Source of the DNA: Haberlea rhodopensis
Lineage: Eukaryota; Streptophyta; Magnoliopsida; Lamiales; Gesneriaceae
Length of the DNA: 64,000 nucleotides
NCBI GenBank assembly: GCA_907163345.1
Contig: CAJQUN010000060.1
Span: 1,116,001-1,180,000 of the forward strand
Direction: 5' to 3'
Both the position numbers and the translations under genes were made by a program. This document shows, piece by piece, positions 21,163 to 32,570 of this stretch. Every line of letters starts with the position of its first letter. Within the stretch, counting starts at the first letter, position 1. The notes under the pieces are model-generated. The model was not told the origin of the DNA and ran no database searches. It worked only from the letters and a program-made list of their open reading frames with translations.

Positions 21163-24100
21163 TCATTTGATGAACCTATAGGACCAAGGTCGCGCTACCA
21201 ACCCTGCCTGAGAAGGATAATCTGCAGAATATGTAGGTTCCATGTATGCTGGACGTGCTCGGTATGAAACATGCAAATCTCTGCTGCTGATGTCATTGAG
21301 CCGACTAGATTCTAAATGTGGTTGGAGGTCACGGTGGTCCAACAGTAACTTTCGCCCATAAGAATCACGGGTCTCAACCAACTGATCATCTCTATAAACA
21401 TCATGATTATCTGATAAAGGATCCCTCCTGTAAGTGATATAAGGGTCAGATAGTGGGACAGCTCTGTAAGGACTACGATGCAGCAAATATGAATCTCGCC
21501 TGTCCTTGTAAGGATCATGACGATCTACGTATGCTCTTTGCCCATCTCTGTAAGGAGATTGACGCTCTAGTCGTATATCACGCCCATCTCTGTAAGAATC
21601 ATGACGCTCTGTGGGTGGATCTCGCTTATCCCCATAAAAACCACGATGTTCTCGCCCATCTCTGTAAGAATCACGTCGATCTATGGGTATATCTCGCCCA
21701 TCTCTGTAAGGATCACCATGGCTTAAAAGTGGGCCACGCCGATAAGGATCGTGGATTTCCAAGTATGGATATTTCCTGTAAGCATCCTCTTCCAAAGTCC
21801 TATCATGAGCATACAAACGAACAGAAGATGGTAGAGGTGAGGGAACCCGTAAAGGCAGCGGTTCCCGTACTGGTGAAACTGGGATTCTCCTCTGGCGCTT
21901 ATGAGAACGGTCACGGTAATTGCGCTCCTCCCTCACTGAGTGGAGCCTGTCCTCTCTACGTATCCTAAGTCTGCCTCTACGCACAGTTGCGTGATTCTCT
22001 GCTTTACGACTCCTGCCTGACTTTGTTAGGCGCCGTCCTTCGCTCCTAGCCAGAAAAAGTTTGCACAATCTTTTGACCTGGAAAAGAAATATTGAATACA
22101 ACCAAGATGATAAATCAAAATGAAATATGTCAGCATTATCATTCTTACTACCATGCTACCAACTAGTCCTTGAGAACATTGTCAGCCAATGAGGTTTGCC
22201 AAGATACCTGTACTGAAGTCAGTTTACAATCGAACTTATTCTTTGAAAAGTAGTTGTCCTTAATAACCTTCTTGAACTTCTCCTCAGCTACAGGCAAACA
22301 ATCTTTCAGAACTTTGAATCGAACCTGAACAAATAACTGCCTTCATATCAAATCTCAAAGTTCAGCATTACAATCAGAATTTTTATTTGACTTGCTGAAC
22401 GCATTGGACAAAGCACTTGGAAATTTCCCAAAAATAGATACTTTTAAAATTTATTAGTATATTATCTTTTAATGGATTAGAACCATCGAATTTGACCAAC
22501 ACAGCCATTCAAAAATCTTAACCCAAGTACAAATTACAACAATCCCATTTTCACAAAATGATGGGAGATAGAGAAGTATAAAATAAACATTCGATTTCAA
22601 AAGGAAAGTTAATCAGCCACTCTAAAGTATTTCTTTGCCCTTCTTTGGGAGTAGTTTACCAGCAACGAGAGAAAAACCATGTAGCTTATAAACTTAGGTA
22701 GGATTTGAATGGCCCTTTGCATTGTGAGAAACATTGTAGGCTTCAAATCTCAACAAGTTCATATATTTGATGCATCAGAACCATGAGATATAGCATCATA
22801 GGAAAGAGAAAAATAATGGCGTTGATGATGGAAGCAAATACTGTTAACTTCTTTTTACTACTAAAACGATAAAGTGGATCACTTCCACAAGTATTGAATA
22901 AATGAAAATCACTATAGCTTAATATATTTAGCCTATCACACTATGACTTTCGCTTGTCTCACATGAAAATCTAGTCCTTTTTTTGAGACGGCCTAAACTT
23001 TATCTACTACTTATACACTGAAGCATACATCATCCAACATCAAATTTCCACTATAAAGCCACATATAATTTCTCTTTACAAGTTACAGCAAGACACATTG
23101 CAGTATCTTAATGGTAAACACGTTGCTTCCAATTTTTAAAATTGTGACTTCATGCAAACACCTTCAAAGAAAGAGAGCAGGTGCAACAAACATATTCACC
23201 CCTTTCCAATAAGAAAAGAGGGAAAACAAAGTTAAGGGCTTCTTTAGAAACATGCGCCTCAGTTCCAATTTATCGAGTTCGAGCCCGAATTATTTAACTC
23301 AATAGCTCATGAGGTTTACGTTAATTTCGTAAATACACGAGCTTGCAAACTCGAGAAAGCTCAAAAATTAAGTTCGAACAGAAAGAATCAAGATCCAGTT
23401 GGAACTTGAAATCGAGCAAATCTCAAAAACATTTCATATCCGAGTTATGTGCCAGCTAAAAAAAATTCAAGCTCAAATTCAAATGTGAAATTAAATAGCA
23501 TTCAGCTCAATTTGGTTTGTTTGAGCCCCTTAACTGCAGCTCAAAAAAGACACTTCACCAAGTAAACATTAATGAACTGAATTTTACGCTCCTTAACGTC
23601 TTTCCCTATATAGAATTTATCAACCTGCCCATAATGGCACCGATATATTCTCTCAGAAAAATTCTCATTATCAAGTACAGATTGAGCAATATATCAAATG
23701 CATGCATAGCGTATACCTGTACACACATACACGAACCTGAGATGGAAACTGTGATTTGAAGGCCTTCGGTTCAATGTTATAACCACCAGGTCCAGTAGCT
23801 TTATAAATGCCATTCAACAATTTCAGATCAACATCATACAGAAATAGTCTCATCCCAGGATAAATCTTTTCCACAGCATCTTTCTTGCTTGCAGGCAACC
23901 CAAGAACCCTATAACGGAAACAATCTTCCTTTGTTATAGAACTACACATGAAAATCATTCCCATGCTCTCGACTCTCTCTTTAGCCTTTCTCTTGCGTGA
24001 TGATTCTGGCTTATGTTCGTCTGTAGATTTCAATTTGTTTGAGCTCGCTGGTTGCACCTTCTTTTTACTCTTTCCTGTGGATTTATCCACCTCCTCTTTC

Positions 24101-24962
24101 AAAGTTGCTTCCACTTTCTCAGTAACAGGCTGTTGAGTTTTTCCTCCATCACTGCTTGTAACTCCTTTTTCTTCTTCTGCTTTTTCTTTTTTCTTCACTT
24201 CGTCTTCTGTTTCCACGTGCTTTTCTTTTGACTCATCTTCTCCTGTTTGTAACTCCACATTTTTCTCATTTTCGTTAACAGTATATTCTTCGTTGACTTC
24301 TTCAAAATTTTCTTCATCTTCTTCCCACATACTTTCTTCAGAATAAATTTCATCATCTTCAGAACTAATTAGGTCCTCTTCAGCCGAATTATCTGTCATC
24401 ATCTGATTTTCATCATTGTCGTCCACTGCAATTGCATTTTTTATTTCTAAATCGAGACTGTCTTCATCTTTTCCACTTTCTGCCTGGTCAAGTGATATTT
24501 CTATTTTATCTTCACATTGAACAGCAGCCTTGGGTGGTTCCACATCCACTTGCACAAGATCAGAAGTCTTTGACTGACCTAATGCATTTTCAGAAGCTTG
24601 ATTATCCTTACGAGCTTTATCAGAGCTTCTAGTAGTTCTCTTGGCATGCACCATTGCCAACTCTGTGGATCCAAAGCAGATTATGCATAAATTCTTCGCT
24701 CACTGGATGGTGATATACTAAAAATAAAGACACCCTGCTTGGTAAGATTAATCCACATATGCTACAAAATAAATTCTTCAGTGAACATATGTGTATCAAT
24801 CAAATGACCCAATGCTTGTATATGCATCGTCAACGTTGGGACCATAATATCTTCAATTAAACCTGCAGGATTCACAGTTCTGAGCGGCTGGGCTTTAGCC
24901 TCTGGAACCAACAGAACCTGAGAGCACTCACCTATTGAAACTCTTCTCCCATTAAATCCCAT
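21163..24962 (-). CDS. DCD-domain protein with acidic N-terminus and Arg/Asp/Tyr repeat tail
   Basis: The only clear host gene. Exons on the minus strand: 24962-24932 (proposed), 24662-23737, 22324-22208 and 22077-21163. All junctions follow GT...AG and keep the frame, giving about 662 residues. If translation starts at the ATG at 24654 the protein has 649. Using that numbering, residues 60-165 are very acidic. Around 218-230 is a basic SSRKRKAKER segment, a likely nuclear signal. From 231 (MGMIFMCSSITKEDCFRYRV) to about 355 is the plant DCD (Development and Cell Death) domain, including the KIYPGMRLFLYD and GIYKATGPGG motifs and crossing the exon 2 junctions. The tail is Arg-rich, then has a dozen or more repeats like DPYRDGRD/DSYRDGRE. 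DCD proteins are linked to stress and cell-death responses. The molecular role here is unknown. Confidence 0.88.
24663..24931 (-). other. Proposed intron between first coding exon and main exon
   Basis: The minus strand has ATAG/GTGAGTGC at 24932/24931, a strong donor, and CCACAG/AG at 24663/24662. Joining them puts the ATG at 24962 (MGFNGRRVSI) in frame with the main exon (then ELAMVHAK). The acceptor has only a weak pyrimidine tract. If the intron is not used, translation would start at 24654. Confidence 0.5.
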
Positions 24963-24979
24963 TCAGGATCAATAACCTA

Positions 24980-27153
24980 GGAGCTTTAGACTTAAGCTCA
25001 AACAATCATGATATTTCGGCAGTCCTTTCGAGGGCCAAGAGTTCACTGATCTCTACATCGTAAGAGTTCTTGCATTTCTTAATAAATAGGTACTAAAAGG
25101 AAAAAAATGGTAAATTATAGCTCCGATTAATGTACTGCGAAGGGTTTTTCTTTATTCATATTTCTTAAAAGGAGGATTAAATAGGTACTAACAATTGGTA
25201 AATTATAAAACCCTGATTAATGTACTGCGAACGGTTTTTCTTCTTATTTCTTAAAAGGAGGATCAAGGACAGCTCTCCCACCACTATCCAAGGCGACTAG
25301 GAATTTCAATGAAGTTTGTTTTCATATCTAAATTAACTCTAAACAATGTTTAACAGGAATAACTCTAAAGTTTTGATACAAAATTCCAAAGCCAACAGTG
25401 GTCAAAGTGTTGCAGTTTATGTAATAGTGCTGAGTAGCGAAACCAACACCAACAGATTATGGAAAAAGAACAGCTCTAAGGGGGGGATAACAAAACATCC
25501 GCCTCTGATTGAATAAATCATAGCTGGCAACGGTTCAAATTCCAAAATGGAACACAGGCTGATATCCGGGGTGAGGCGCCAAGATCTTCATATTCAATAT
25601 CTATTCATCCTTTTAAAAAATTCCTTCTTCATGGCCTTGACGTAGAACCTGGAATTCAAAATAGAAAGAACCTAGCATTTCCTTCGTAATGAATTTTCTA
25701 ATTTCTTAGCATGTAGTTTCAATCCCATGATTTCACCTTCCATGAAGAAACTCCTAAAATGGCTATACATACTAGTGTCTTATCGTGTCGGATGCTTCTT
25801 AGAACAAAATACTAAATGGATATACATTGGATCCTCCAAAGGCTTAAATTGAAGTATCTACCAACAATGAAATATAGAGACCATATCCTATTTGCCCAAT
25901 GATCTCATCCTGACCGTACCCCAAATAAGAAGCGAGTAATAATTTACTTTTAAATAGTTTGCCATTAAATGTATGCGTGTGTATACTTGCATGCTCATGT
26001 ATCCTAATGTTTGAAAATTGCTGGATCATTTAGCAGTAGTTTCCTATCGGTATTCTTGTATCATTATCCGTGTAACATAGCTGCACATTCAACTTAATTT
26101 TCGCAAACAAACCACAAAAGGAAAGTGAATTCAGCTTTTTTGTATGATATTCAAAAATAGGCCAAAATTCAAAAACCATCAATAATCTCTAATTTCAATA
26201 ATCAATGCCATCATACAAAATTATATGAGCAGAACCGACAAAATTTTAGCAACCCTAAATCAGTATTGCTTCAAATACAATATCAAAATCTGATTCTAAA
26301 AGCCATAATTCAATCGATCCATCATACAATACAAGTGAGCAAAATTCACAAAATGTTATCATGAACAGAATCTTTGAAATTTTAGCATGAGCAGAAGTGC
26401 AGAACCGACAATTTTAACAAACCTAAATCTGTATTTTTTTCAAATAGACAATCAAAATCTGATTCTAAAAGCCATAATTCATCCGATCCATCATACAATA
26501 CAAGTGATCAAAATCGACAAAATTTTATCTCGAGCGAAACCAACAAAATTTTAACTTGAGCAGAGCCAAGAAAATTTTAACAACCATAAATTGGTCTTTT
26601 TATATGGACAATCTAAATCTGATTCTAAAAGCCAAAATTCATTCAATCCATCATACAATACCAGTGAGCAGAATCGACAAAATTTTATCATGAGCAGAAC
26701 CGGCAAAATTTTAACTTGAGCAGAACCGAAATTTTTTTAACAACCCTAAATTGGTATCTTTTCAAATACACAATCTAACTGCGATTCCAAAAGCAATAAT
26801 TCATTCAGACTAACTTCCAATAACTTCTCCCCAAACCCAATTCCCCAAACCCCAATTACTCTCCGCACAACAAATCGTAAGATCTACTTTCGACACTGAA
26901 CTGTATTTAAACCCTATACCATCAACACCAAACTGAACAAGCCAATTACGCAGCCAATCCACTCCGGTAAAGGGTGTATTCCTTTAATTACTACATAAAA
27001 ATAAAAAAAGGAAGAAACAAATAACACCAAAATAATTCCCAAATTGCATATTCAAACGCGAGCAATAGCGCAAGAAACCCCAATTCCAAGAAAAATCAAT
27101 TACCACGGCAGAGATTGAGCAACAATCGATAGAGAAATTGAGCATCGTCTTAC
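24980..27153 (-). other. Long 5' UTR intron of the DCD gene
   Basis: A donor ACAGAG/GTAAGACG occurs at 27154/27153. The likely acceptor is CTCCTAG/GTTATTG near 24980. No conserved protein is seen between them. It contains a duplicated 107-bp block at about 25081-25265 (aatgtactgcga...gtttttctt...cttaaaaggagga twice) and the tandem repeats at 26220-26810. Long leader introns in plants often raise expression. That role is inferred, not seen. Confidence 0.55.
26220..26810. repeat. Tandem repeats of 156-171 bp in the leader intron
   Basis: The phrase atctgattctaaaagcca recurs near 26287, 26458 and 26618, with a more diverged copy near 26772. Each is followed by attcatncgatccatcatacaatacaa and preceded by gcagaaccgacaaaatttta-type sequence. 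That makes about four diverged copies. Confidence 0.82.
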
Positions 27154-27245
27154 CTCTGTCGGTGTAGCTTTTCACCAGATCGAGCGAACCAGGAAATGAG
27201 TGGATAAGTTTCTTGACGTAGGGTTTCGCGTGAAGAAAATGTACG
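27154..27245 (-). other. 5' UTR exon of the DCD gene (start approximate)
   Basis: On the minus strand GGTTCGCTCGATCTGG...CCGACAGAG precedes the donor at 27153. The exon is non-coding. The upstream limit is set only by where the TTAATTC/ATTTC-rich leader starts, so the transcription start may be off by tens of bases. Confidence 0.5.
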
Positions 27246-27295
27246 AATTAAATTAAAATCGAAATATTTAACAAGCTACCCAGTAACGAAGCGGG

Positions 27296-27475
27296 TTTTG
27301 TGGAGCGGACAAAGATCCATTATAAAGCAGGCCGGGCCTTAAACCCAGGCGGGTTAAAATGTCCTAGGGTAAATGGGCTAGCTTTGCGGAGCGGGCAAAG
27401 ATCCATTACAAACCAGGCCGGATCTTTAAACCAAGCAGGGTTAAAATGTCTTGGGGCACATGGCTAATATTAAGT
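27296..27475 (-). promoter_or_regulatory. Probable DCD gene promoter with a duplicated block
   Basis: Two direct copies of about 90 bp each contain ggagcggacaaagatccatta, ggccgg, ttaaacccaggcgggttaaaatgtc and a TGGGC-type end (27303-27389 and 27397-27470). TGGGCT/GGGCC (site II-like) elements are common in promoters of plant housekeeping genes. The position, 50-230 bp upstream of the 5' exon, fits. Binding proteins are not known. Confidence 0.5.
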
Positions 27476-28326
27476 TGGTCCTTGGTTGGACCACTACCAT
27501 TACATTTTTTTGCTATTTCATATTGGAGGCGAGTTCGATAAAAAATAATAATATTACGTTTGGTCTAATATTTCAAAAAGTTATTACATAAATTGCTTCT
27601 TGGATGGCTCTAACCGATGATCTTGCTCTGATAACAATTGTTATGATCAAACATTTATCATTAAGCCATAAACTATAGATATTAACAGTGGCACAACTTT
27701 ATTGTTATCTTGTAACAACACAAAGCTCTGTGTTACCCTAGTAAAAGTATGAACTCTGCAAACCTGACTTGGGCAAGACCTCCACCTCGGCCACCCCAGG
27801 TCGGCCTCCAGGAAGACCTCTATCTCGATCACCTCAGGTTGGCCTCTAGGATGACCTCCACATCGGCCACCCCAGGTCGGCCTCCAGGATGACCTCCACC
27901 TCGGCAAACCTAGGTCGACCTAGAGGATGACTTCAAGCTCGACCAACCCAGGTCGGCCTCCAGGATCACCTCCACCTTGGCCACCCCAGGTCGGCCTCCA
28001 AGATGACCTTCACCTCGGCCACCCCAGGTCGCTCCTCCATGTAGGCCTCCAGCTTGGTTCCCAAGAAGACCTCCAGCTTGTCTTCTCTAGCTCATTAAGT
28101 CGGGGTTTATACTACTCAGTACCTTAAAAGCATGTGAATTAAGGCACAAGCTGGGCTCTGAGGGGAGTCCTATCCTTGGCTCTAGATGATGAAGAGATGA
28201 AATGGAGCACAAACTCCCGAGCAGGCCCATGACACCCAATGTCATCCCCCTGCCAGTGTTATAATGTCCACTTGTCATGGCCCATTTATTAGGACCCATT
28301 TCCCTTAAATAAAAGGAGAAGTCATC
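27476..28326. other. Intergenic stretch with a GC-rich tandem repeat
   Basis: Between the promoter region and the first LARD LTR. Near 27620-27640 the words gctctgataacaattgtta resemble the reverse of a tRNA-Met primer site with errors, so a degraded small LTR element is possible, but no matching LTR pair was found. The rest has no gene. The last bases before the LTR at 28327 are tcatc. Confidence 0.5.
27778..28043 (-). repeat. 38-bp GC-rich tandem repeat, seven copies
   Basis: Seven consecutive 38-bp units with consensus acctccacctcggccacc, then ccaggtcggcctccaggatg. An eighth, partly related block runs to about 28090. Because 38 is not a multiple of three, the open frames here on both strands do not suggest a repeat protein. 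Confidence 0.92.
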
Positions 28327-28812
28327 TGTAAGGACCCCCGTGCCATTAACCTATTATGAGTGTATTAACCCGTGCAATTAGTGCATACAATCATGTTATC
28401 AGGGGGAAAAAATTACATGCAACCATGGCATCAAATACCATCTATAAACTTTCTTGCATCCTTTCATTAAATATCCAGCTTTTCCCAACCAAGTCCATTT
28501 AACATATCATGCACATTTGTAATACACTAACACGTTCTCAATTCTTTTTGCAATTCCTAATTAATTGCATGCAACACATAAATGAAAAGAGAAAGGCCCT
28601 TGCCTTTTTATACAAACCGTATACACATAATAGTACTCACATGCGAGCATCAAATAAGTATATGTGTATCTAATGTATAAATATCATACTCAATACCAGC
28701 TCTGGTAATCCGATCCTGGAAGTACCTTTAATCAACAGCTCGAGCTCAACTCCAAAGCCATCGATGTACCTATTCACCTACCCCAACAAAGACAGCCCCC
28801 ACAAGGGGTGAG

Positions 28813-30361
28813 TGGTAGCGTTTATCGCGTACGCCCAAATTAACCCTCTCAAGTTAATAACAGTAATGAATGTAGTAGCGTGAGTAGGGATCGATCCCAC
28901 GAGGAAGGCTATATATTTGTGTTAACTTATGCAAACGAAAATAAAAAGGGGTTTTTGAAATCAATTGAATTAACTACTATTATGATGCAAAATTAAACTA
29001 GATGAATTAACTTATGCGGAAAGTGTGATTCTCGGTTTTCGGTTAACTTTACAATTGGTGTTTACTATCTTGGTCATCGATCTTCACATACGATTCAATT
29101 CTCTTATGAATATTCATCGTGGACGTTTAATCCAGTAATCAAAGTCCTTATCTCACCTTAAGTTTAGTTAAGTAGCCCAAGCGTTCTAGTTTAACCCTTA
29201 TCAAACAATCAATCAAAATACAAGCGATTAAGATTTAAATCGATGATAGCATATGAACTAGTGAGATCGATGAATCTAAACAACATAATCCAAGCGTCTA
29301 TGTTTAATCTAGTCAATTGTTTTTCCTAAGAATTTAACAAACTCACAAGCGGAATTTAATTAATCTTAGTTGCTTCGTAAATTAGAGGGATCAAACAATT
29401 CCGTATTTGATATAATTTAGCGTTAAATTGTATGAAAGATAGCTAGGTGATCAATCCAACAATCATGCATAACAATTATGACAATCAAATCAAAAAAAAC
29501 AATTGATAGTCAAAGAAAATCAACAATCAAAACTTATCTCACAAGAATCGTAAACATCCAATGTATCGCTTTTCCTAAACCGAGAATCACAAAAGTATTT
29601 AGCTACTCATAACTAGATTAAAAACAATCAAAATTAATCTAGAAAGCATCAAACTAATAGGAAAAGAAAAAGTTACTAAAAGGAAGCACGATTCCGGCTT
29701 GTCGATTCCGTCCTCGTTCTTCGAGCGTTCTTCACAAAAATTGAAAGAAAAATTATTCTAAAATCTAAAAATTATTCTAAGGTATTAAATTCTGCTTAAT
29801 ATGAGGTAAAAATCGTGTATATGAGGTATGGAGGCTGATGAAGTAGGGTAAAATCCATGTGGAAAGGAAAGAAATCAAGAATTTTAACTTTCCAAAATCC
29901 TATTGGCGTAATTACGCCTAAAATGGCGTAACTACGCCTAAATTCCCGTAGCACTGGCGTAGGTACGCCTGAAATGGCGTCTTTACGCCTGATTTTCCAT
30001 TTTTCTGGCGAGTTTTGTATTTTGACCATAACTTTCTCATACGAACTTCGAATTCGATGAATCAGCTGTCCACGCTAAGATAACTGAAAGTTCTACAACC
30101 TCATGCTGACCACATTCCCAAAACTTGGCTGGAATATATAGAAATGTGAGGAGAAAGGAGCAACATGTGTCTTTGATTCCGGTTTTTTCCTCTTTTCTTC
30201 AACTTTACTCATTCTTTCATCATTTTAGCTTGATTTCTTCACCTTTTTCCTATATTTACACAAATATACGATTAGGTAGCATATGTATCAATTTATCCAT
30301 CAAAATATACCAAATCGTAGACAATTAAGCATACTAGATGTGTCTATTTCTAGTCACATCA
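28813..30361 (-). mobile_element. Gag-protease element 3' LTR
   Basis: A 1549-bp LTR reading TGATGTGACTAG... on the minus strand and ending ...CGCTACCA. Directly right (30362-30374) the minus strand reads GTATGGGGGTATT, a good polypurine tract. It has a TATA-like tctatatatt (minus strand) near 30132-30142, about 150 bp upstream of the palindrome array. Confidence 0.93.
29904..29990. repeat. LTR palindrome array of a second type (GGCGTA..TACGCC)
   Basis: Four units: GGCGTAATTACGCC, GGCGTAACTACGCC, GGCGTAGGTACGCC and GGCGTCTTTACGCC. They form two pairs with 6 bp between members, so centres are 20 bp apart. The pairs are separated by about 17 bp containing cccgtagcact. Confidence 0.9.
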
Positions 30362-31779
30362 AATACCCCCATACTTACTCTTTACTCGACCTCGAGTAAT
30401 CAGACAAAACTACATTATTTTTTTGCTTGGCTCATAGCATCATAACAATCTAACTTGTCCTCAATTTTATGCCTCAACAATTATAAACATGCATAGTAAT
30501 GAAAGGACGGTGAAAAATTAATATGGAACAAGTTCAATCTCTAAACAATTCGTACCCAACAAAGTAGTGAACGTATGTGGGTGGTCATAAACAAGTGTCA
30601 TGTACAAATTATAGATCCAAAAGAAAGTAAACCCACAATAGTTCAAGTCATACACTAACACAAGTATAAGCTCACTTGCACACTCTTCTCCACTATCTTA
30701 GCCACTTTGCAAACATAAATCAAGTAGATCTTTATTAGCTTGTAGTGTGGCCTAGGTATTGGCTTATGAAAGAAAGGTAAGGATATATCAAGTAAGAGAG
30801 TATGATGATATGCACACTAAAAGCTTCTCTTCTTGCTTGAATTTTTCAACTTTTGTTTCAACATTTTTCTTCTTTTGTGCCTTGGCTCCCCTTGGAGTCA
30901 TATTTTTATCTATTTTCTCAAGGGCATCCCTTTTCTTTCATGCATTTCATTCTTTTCCTTATGAAGCTCACAAACATTTTAATCATTGAATACTTAAGTG
31001 CATGTGAATGAAACACATCATACTCCCTTCAAAGGTATGGATAGAACTCATATTTTAGGCTCATTAGGGAAGGATGATAAGCTAGTCAAAGAATGTCGAA
31101 TGGTGGTTGTTTGTATGCTTAGCATACTAACCATTCTTTTGCATTAAAGCTCAAACAGGGTACTAGTGATTGATTTTCTTTACATGGTAGGCTTGAAAGG
31201 CTCAAACATATCAAAGATTGCCTATATCACTTTCATGTTTGCAAGCAGTCTAGACATACGCCTCAAAGAGCATGTAGTTAAGTTCTAGCATGTATTAGAG
31301 ACTTCTTCAGACTATCACAAAGTTTACACAATCTTCACTAAGCTATGCACACTTCACAAGTCATGACAATATTGTGCTCAAAATATTCAACTACTAAGTC
31401 AAAGCACACTTTGCATTAGAGTTCAAAGTGCTCCACTGTTAACAATTCACCTATGTTCAAAAGCAGGCATGATATCAATTAGGTTTCATCATGGGCTAGT
31501 GACTCTAAGCATGTGTTCATTACTAACTATGAGCTCAAAATTTTCAAATTTTTCGATTTTTTTGTATTTTTGAAATAAGAAAAACAATAACACACCACTA
31601 ATCCCTCCCCCATACTTACATCTTACATTGTCCCCAATGTAAGACAACAAGATAAGTGAAGAGAAAAGTCTAACTACTAAAGCAATAAAAATAAAAGGGA
31701 GAAAGGAAACTAACTCCCCTTGGGTTGCCTCCCAAGCAGCGCCTCTGTTTAACGTTGGTGGCCCGACGCCAGTCCTCTA

Positions 31780-32570
31780 TCAAGGTGGGTGATGCGGTGT
31801 CGCTCTATCATTCTTCTTCCACCTCAATATCTTCTTGATTCCCTTGAATTTCGGTTTGCTCGCCTTTGAGTGGGCGTCCTCAGTCCTTGTTCCTCTTTCA
31901 ACATATGTGGCTTGTTGTGGTCGATCCGGAGGGTGCTTCTTTTCAGTGGTACGATCCTGCAAGTGAGAAGAGCAAGAGTCAGCAGTATCATGAATAGATA
32001 AAGCAGCAATAGTATGAACATTATGCACAGGATGAGAATCCATACCTCCGTTATCACCAAGGCCATCAGTAGCCTTTCCCATCTCCCATAATTCATCATT
32101 ATCAAATTCAGAATCATATGCATCATTTATATCAATAGCGTAACTAGAATGCTCGTGAGTTTTAATGGGTTCATAGATATTAAATTTTGCAATTTCACCA
32201 TTAGACTCTATTGTTAACATGCCGCTATTAACATCGATAACAGATTTTGATGTTTTCAAGAATGGTCTCCCTAAAAGAATGGGGCTAGATGGATCACCAT
32301 TTTCCATGTCTAAAACATAGAAATCGGCGGGGAAGACCAAATTCTCTACATGAATAAGTACTGTCCTCTACTATCCCCCTAGGACTAACCGTGGACCTAT
32401 CAGCTAATTGAATCACAGTATGGTCTTGTTTCAAAGGTCAGGTTTCAGTTGAGTGTAGATTGAGTAAGACATGACATTAATTGAAGATCCTAAATCTAGC
32501 ATCGCATTCTCAATTCTAGTGGTTCCTATCACACAAGGAATAGAGAACATACTGGGGTCCTTGCATTTTG
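31780..32570 (-). pseudogene. Gag-protease element protease and C-terminal region
   Basis: The frame ending at 32431 carries LDLGSSINVMS near 32465-32500, the retropepsin active-site block with Leu in place of Thr/Ser (usual in this group). After a break at about 32341-32430 the frame 32340-31780 resumes with DFYVLDME and PILLGRPFLKTSKSVIDV, the second half of the fold. The last part ends in a basic, His/Pro-rich tail. The break in the middle of the domain means no continuous protease. Confidence 0.85.

Noticed and set aside
21453..21968. 171-residue plus-strand frame with LAHLCKDHD-type repeats
   Set aside because: It is the antisense of the Arg/Asp/Tyr repeat tail of the DCD gene. The repeats come from the real exon.
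27620..28326. Small TRIM-like LTR element starting at tgttatgatcaaac
   Set aside because: A degenerate primer-site-like word is present but no second LTR or target duplication could be found.
31824..32126. Hydrophobic 100-residue minus-strand frame resembling a membrane protein
   Set aside because: It overlaps the better supported protease C-terminal frame of the gag-protease element in another phase.
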